From: Sphaerosporella brunnea
Lineage: Eukaryota; Ascomycota; Pezizomycetes; Pezizales; Pyronemataceae
Length of the DNA: 64,000 bases
Assembly (NCBI GenBank): GCA_008704415.1
Contig: VXIS01000162.1
Coordinates: 1 to 64,000 of the forward strand
Reading direction: 5' to 3'
Shown: positions 60,985-64,000 of the stretch, one piece after another
Numbering within the stretch: position 1 is the stretch's first letter
Layout: each line of letters begins with the position of its first letter
Notes under the pieces: model-generated
Seen by the model: only the letters and a program-made list of their open reading frames with translations
The model's database searches: none
What the model was told of the DNA's origin: nothing
Translations under genes and position numbers: made by a program

Positions 60985-61360
60985 TTTTGCTTTGAGCTTT
61001 GACGTCGAAGACAAGGACGATGATTGGACCTCCGCTTTACAAAACCACAGATCGTCGAACTGACAGAGCTGTTGGGACTGCACGAGTTCTGCAACAGACC
61101 CTTTGATGCCTTTCGCCGGCGATAACCGCCCTGCACCAGAAACAGCACTATGTGTTGTACTAAGGAGATTATCCATCCGCAGCGGCATAAGGCTAGCCGT
61201 ACCCATTCGCAGTGGTTGTGGCCGCAGGCTCCTTTGTCCATGTTGCCCCACCCATCATCATGGGCACCTCCCGGGGCACCTGAAAGACTCCCGCAGGTGG
61301 GGATGGGATATTGACGAGGCCGGAGCTATGGGGACACCAAAACCCGGAGGGGTTTGGATA
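60985..61360 (+). pseudogene. N-terminal fragment of a Harbinger-like DDE transposase
   Basis: One frame gives LRFTKPQIVELTELLGLHEF (61028 on), like the conserved 'FRFTKxQI..L...L' start of fungal PIF/Harbinger-type transposases. After a one-base shift near 61110 another frame gives APETALCVVLRRLSI, the matching 'EALCILLRRL' block. The DDE core is missing. A short decayed fragment. Confidence 0.55.
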
Positions 61361-62407
61361 CCCTGACTTTACCACGCCCACGAAAAAGTTTTTTTTAAAA
61401 AAAAGAACGCTGTATTTCGACTAACTATCGCTTGCTCTATCGATCAACAGTCTCCTTTTGTCGAAACTCCTCCTGGTCGTGAAGATAAACTACCGGCTTC
61501 TGGGGGAACAATGTCGCTGAGTGATCAAAATAGAATGATTCACACTCATCACTCGACCGACGCAGGGGTATTTTGTATGTGTTACTAAGCAAAATCGAAT
61601 GTCGCAACCACCGTCTCTAGGTGTCCCCAACCATAGGCTGCGCGGTAGACTGCGGCTGTCCCTGGGTCTGTGCGAGCAACGGGTCTGATCATGAGGATAC
61701 ACGAGGAGGTACCGGGGGGCCTGAGATAGCTTCTTGGGCGGCATCTTGAGACAAGGTTAAGCTCTATGTGCTTAAGCTCGGGATAGAAAGGTCGTATCGT
61801 GAAACACCTATCACCAGTTCTAAGCGACACTCTTGCACGTGTGCACTTCCCGAGACAGGAAGACCGAACGCTGGCAGTGCATATTGACCGGCGACGTGCT
61901 GGGCCGTGTTGTTGCGACATCATATCTTTAAGCCTGTTGGCGGGTAGACGATCCATCCGCCCTGCACGTGCCCTTTCGGACAATTTTTTTTTTTTTTTTT
62001 TCCGCTCACAGTTTGAAATGCATAGAACCAAATCCCGTTCGGTCCGCAGCAGATACCGCCGGCTTAGCGCTTTGACGCATGCACTTCCTTTTTCGTGCTT
62101 GAGGGTTGATTGTCCCCGGAAAAATTGCCCGTCCACCCACACCTCTAGGTCTGAACTAAAGTCAACAGAATCATGGCAACAATGTTTCACCGGCTCAGAT
62201 TCCAGTAAAAGTAGCTTGAAGTTATGCCATTTATTCTTTTGTAAGCTGTAGAGAAAACCCACAATTAAGCGTCAAAAAAAAAACAAAAAAAAAACCACAA
62301 CTACCATACACACAAATTTTTAAAAATGCAAGTCCCAAATAGCCCAGTGCCGGTTCCCAACCTCCTCACAGCTCTTCAAAATTAGTTGGTCGACTTCCAA
62401 CACCGAA
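61361..62407. other. Gene-poor stretch
   Basis: About 1 kb with a T18 run (61983-62001) and A-rich runs (62273-62293). A 225-residue minus frame (62262-61585) has no recognisable features and contains a poly-Lys from the T run, so it was not accepted. Confidence 0.4.
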
Positions 62408-63322
62408 TTATTCGTCTTGGTCTTCCCCCCTTCCTGTATTCTGCCTCAAGCGGTTCTTCGAAGCCAAACTCTCTTCGTATTTGGTGTAAAACTGCTGCGT
62501 ATGCGGAGGTGATTCCGACCTTTGCCGCTCCAATCTTCTTCGTGGTCTCGGAGGAGGAGGAACTTCAGCAAACCAGGTAGCGAGGCTGAACAAGATGCAG
62601 CCGACAACGCAAAAAGCAATTAAGGTGTAAAGGAACAATCTGATACTGTCAGCCAAACAGATGAGAATAACCACCAAAAATACTTCAAATATAGTAAATG
62701 GTTGTAAAGAAAAGATAAAAAGAGGAGGGAAGAATCCTTACATCTGGAGATCAAATATGCCCACTTTTTTGTCTTCGTCCACTACGTGAACTGTCCCTTT
62801 CCAGACTTGGATGGACACCGTTTCTGGTTCTTCAGACCCTTCTTCGCCAATGGAGCAGATTATGGCTACTAGTAGTTCGCCTTTTTGCTGCTTCAGGTTC
62901 GCAACGAAACTATAAGGTTGCGTGTGCTATTCCGCCAGTGTCAGCCATCCAGTCTCCCCGATATGAATCACACACACCTTAATGTCTTTGTCCAATTTGG
63001 CGCCTATCCGCTCACTCGTAAAGTTCTGGATAAACTTCTTACTATCTTTTTCCAGCAATGTAGCCCTGATATGTTCCATAGTGATAGGCTCCTCCTCATA
63101 GTTCTCGATGTGGACAATCATCCGGGTGGGGAAACCATTGACTAAACGCGGGTCCTCGTCTATGAGGACAGCCGAATGCGTAGGCGAAGGCGGAACCCTG
63201 ATAAAGTCAACGCCGGTCTTGACATTGAGCTCTCTAAGCTCGGTAGATGTAGTAGCTGTCGCAAGACCGCTGCTGACAATGAAAAAGAACAGTGTAGGTA
63301 GAGAGTATGAAAACAGACGCAT
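62408..63322 (-). CDS. irc22: Irc22 / TRAP-alpha-like ER membrane protein
   Basis: Relative of the signal-sequence receptor (translocon-associated protein) alpha subunit; fungal members are named Irc22. Three exons, 63322-62978, 62926-62742 and 62639-62408, give 253 residues; introns 51 and 102 nt. Signal peptide MRLFSYSLPTLFFFIVSSGL. Lumenal beta-sandwich with RMIVHIENYEEEPITMEHI and KKFIQNFTSERIG, then PYSFVANLKQQKGELLVAI. Single membrane segment LFLYTLIAFCVVGCILFSLA near 178-197, followed by a basic cytosolic tail (PPPPRPRRRLERQRSE). Start at 63322 chosen because the hydrophobic leader begins there. Role at the translocon is inferred from the family. Confidence 0.85.
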
Positions 63323-63521
63323 TGTTTTTCTGTTATCCCGACAGAAGAGAAGTGGGAAGATGGGGATGAGAGGGCGGGTCGGGAGGTGAAATATATAAGG
63401 TGTGCCCATATGTTGTGGTATTTGGGGAGTTGGGGGTTGTGGGGGGGGGGTGTGGTGGGAAGGCTGATCATACACGTCATCCGCTTTGGGGGGAAATTCC
63501 ATGAAATTCCATCAAATGTAG

Positions 63522-63545
63522 CGTTCAGCGGGCGGTAGGGCTGGA
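63522..63545 (+). repeat. Fragment similar to the interior of the 50-kb MITE arm
   Basis: CGTTCAGCGGGCGGTAGG here resembles CGTTCAGCGGGCAGTGAA at 50136-50154 (20 of 23 bases over the best stretch). Short, so it may be a relic or chance. Confidence 0.3.
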
Positions 63546-63565
63546 GTTCGCGATTGGCAAATCGA

Positions 63566-63838
63566 GATTTCTGTCCTGGAACCTAAAACCAATGGTAGGT
63601 GGGCCTAGGGAAATACGCCACAGCACTCGCCCCGGTCACAGCAGGTAAGGAGCTTCATAACGCCACCAATTCTTGATCAAATCTAACGAGTTTTTTATAT
63701 TCAGAATCCTCATCGCTTGCACTTGCCGCCTGTCATATTTTGCGCGCCGCTCGCTTCCATATTGTGGTTGTTGGCGGGGTTGGGAGTTGAGGGCGTTGTG
63801 GGACTGGCACGGCGTGGTCCGCGGACTTTTGGTCATGA
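63566..63838 (-). repeat. LTR-like dispersed repeat, copy 2
   Basis: Shorter copy of the repeat at 55085-55595. The best block is 63663-63722; on the minus strand it includes TATAAAAAACTCG and encodes in both copies a similar short peptide (SLDLIKNWW). The outer blocks AACCTAAAACCAATGG and TGGCACGGCGTGGT are also shared. Probably a solo LTR or another non-coding repeat. Confidence 0.6.
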
Positions 63839-64000
63839 CGTAAATCTCCAGACGAAGTGGTGAGCAGACAAAGCTCCACGGAAACTAAAAAGTACCATGA
63901 TGGCACCATTAACCGTAAACGTAGACGCCGAGTGGTGGAGGGAAGCCGGCCCACGGAAGTTTAAATTGTGGTGGGTATGACGAAGGCCCAGACATCATCA

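Noticed and set aside
61585..62262. 225-residue minus-strand open frame
   Set aside because: It runs through a T18 homopolymer (poly-Lys) and shows no coherent domain; probably a chance frame.

Overview
The window looks like nuclear DNA of a filamentous ascomycete (Pezizomycotina-like). Evidence: split genes with many very short introns (mostly 47-60 nt, GT-AG, with CTRAY-like branch points just before the acceptor), fungal-type proteins (Irs4, Gep4, Dma-type FHA-RING ligase, Gep4/Mse1 pair, Irc22/TRAP-alpha, GH16 wall enzyme), a Tad-like LINE remnant and several MITEs. I cannot name the species; gene density of about one gene per 4 kb and the abundance of decayed mobile DNA would suit a repeat-rich lineage, but that is inference.

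Layout. 0-2.5 kb: decayed hAT transposase and the 3' end of a LINE. 2.5-10.1 kb: DNA ligase IV (lig4, six exons) and the EH-domain protein Irs4 share a 215-bp divergent promoter; an FHA-RING ubiquitin ligase (dma1) converges on irs4. 11-18.7 kb: second LINE 3' end, a phosphopantetheine adenylyltransferase gene (cab4-like) with an unresolved 5' end, a small unknown gene with an apparent one-base deletion, a MITE and a pseudogene for a mitochondrial membrane-type protein. 19.9-21.7 kb: Gln/Pro-rich protein. 22-28 kb: gene-poor, with a hairpin MITE at 24.6 kb. 28-37 kb: a small unknown protein, a three-exon methyltransferase and a probable N-myristoylated Pro-rich protein. 39-46.4 kb: mitochondrial glutamyl-tRNA synthetase (mse1) divergent from PGP phosphatase (gep4), then an ADAL-type deaminase and the G-protein beta subunit (gpb1). 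48.6-51.7 kb: a repeat-bearing region with weak resemblance to fucose-lectin blades, split by a very young MITE with 81-bp identical ends. 53-57.6 kb: a RING protein with SUMO-interaction-like motifs and the U-box splicing factor Prp19. 58.9-63.3 kb: GH16 enzyme, decayed Harbinger-like transposase and Irc22. An LTR-like repeat occurs twice (55.1 and 63.6 kb).

No operon-like logic applies. Functional links visible here are the divergent pairs lig4/irs4 and mse1/gep4 (both of the latter act in mitochondria), and a set of nuclear genome-maintenance or ubiquitin factors (Lig4, Prp19, Slx8/Rfp-like RING protein) scattered in the window. No clear, previously undescribed system was found; the most interesting items are the lectin-like repeat region, the young MITE and several genes whose integrity hinges on single short introns or one-base changes. 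No tRNA, rRNA, CRISPR or biosynthetic cluster was seen.
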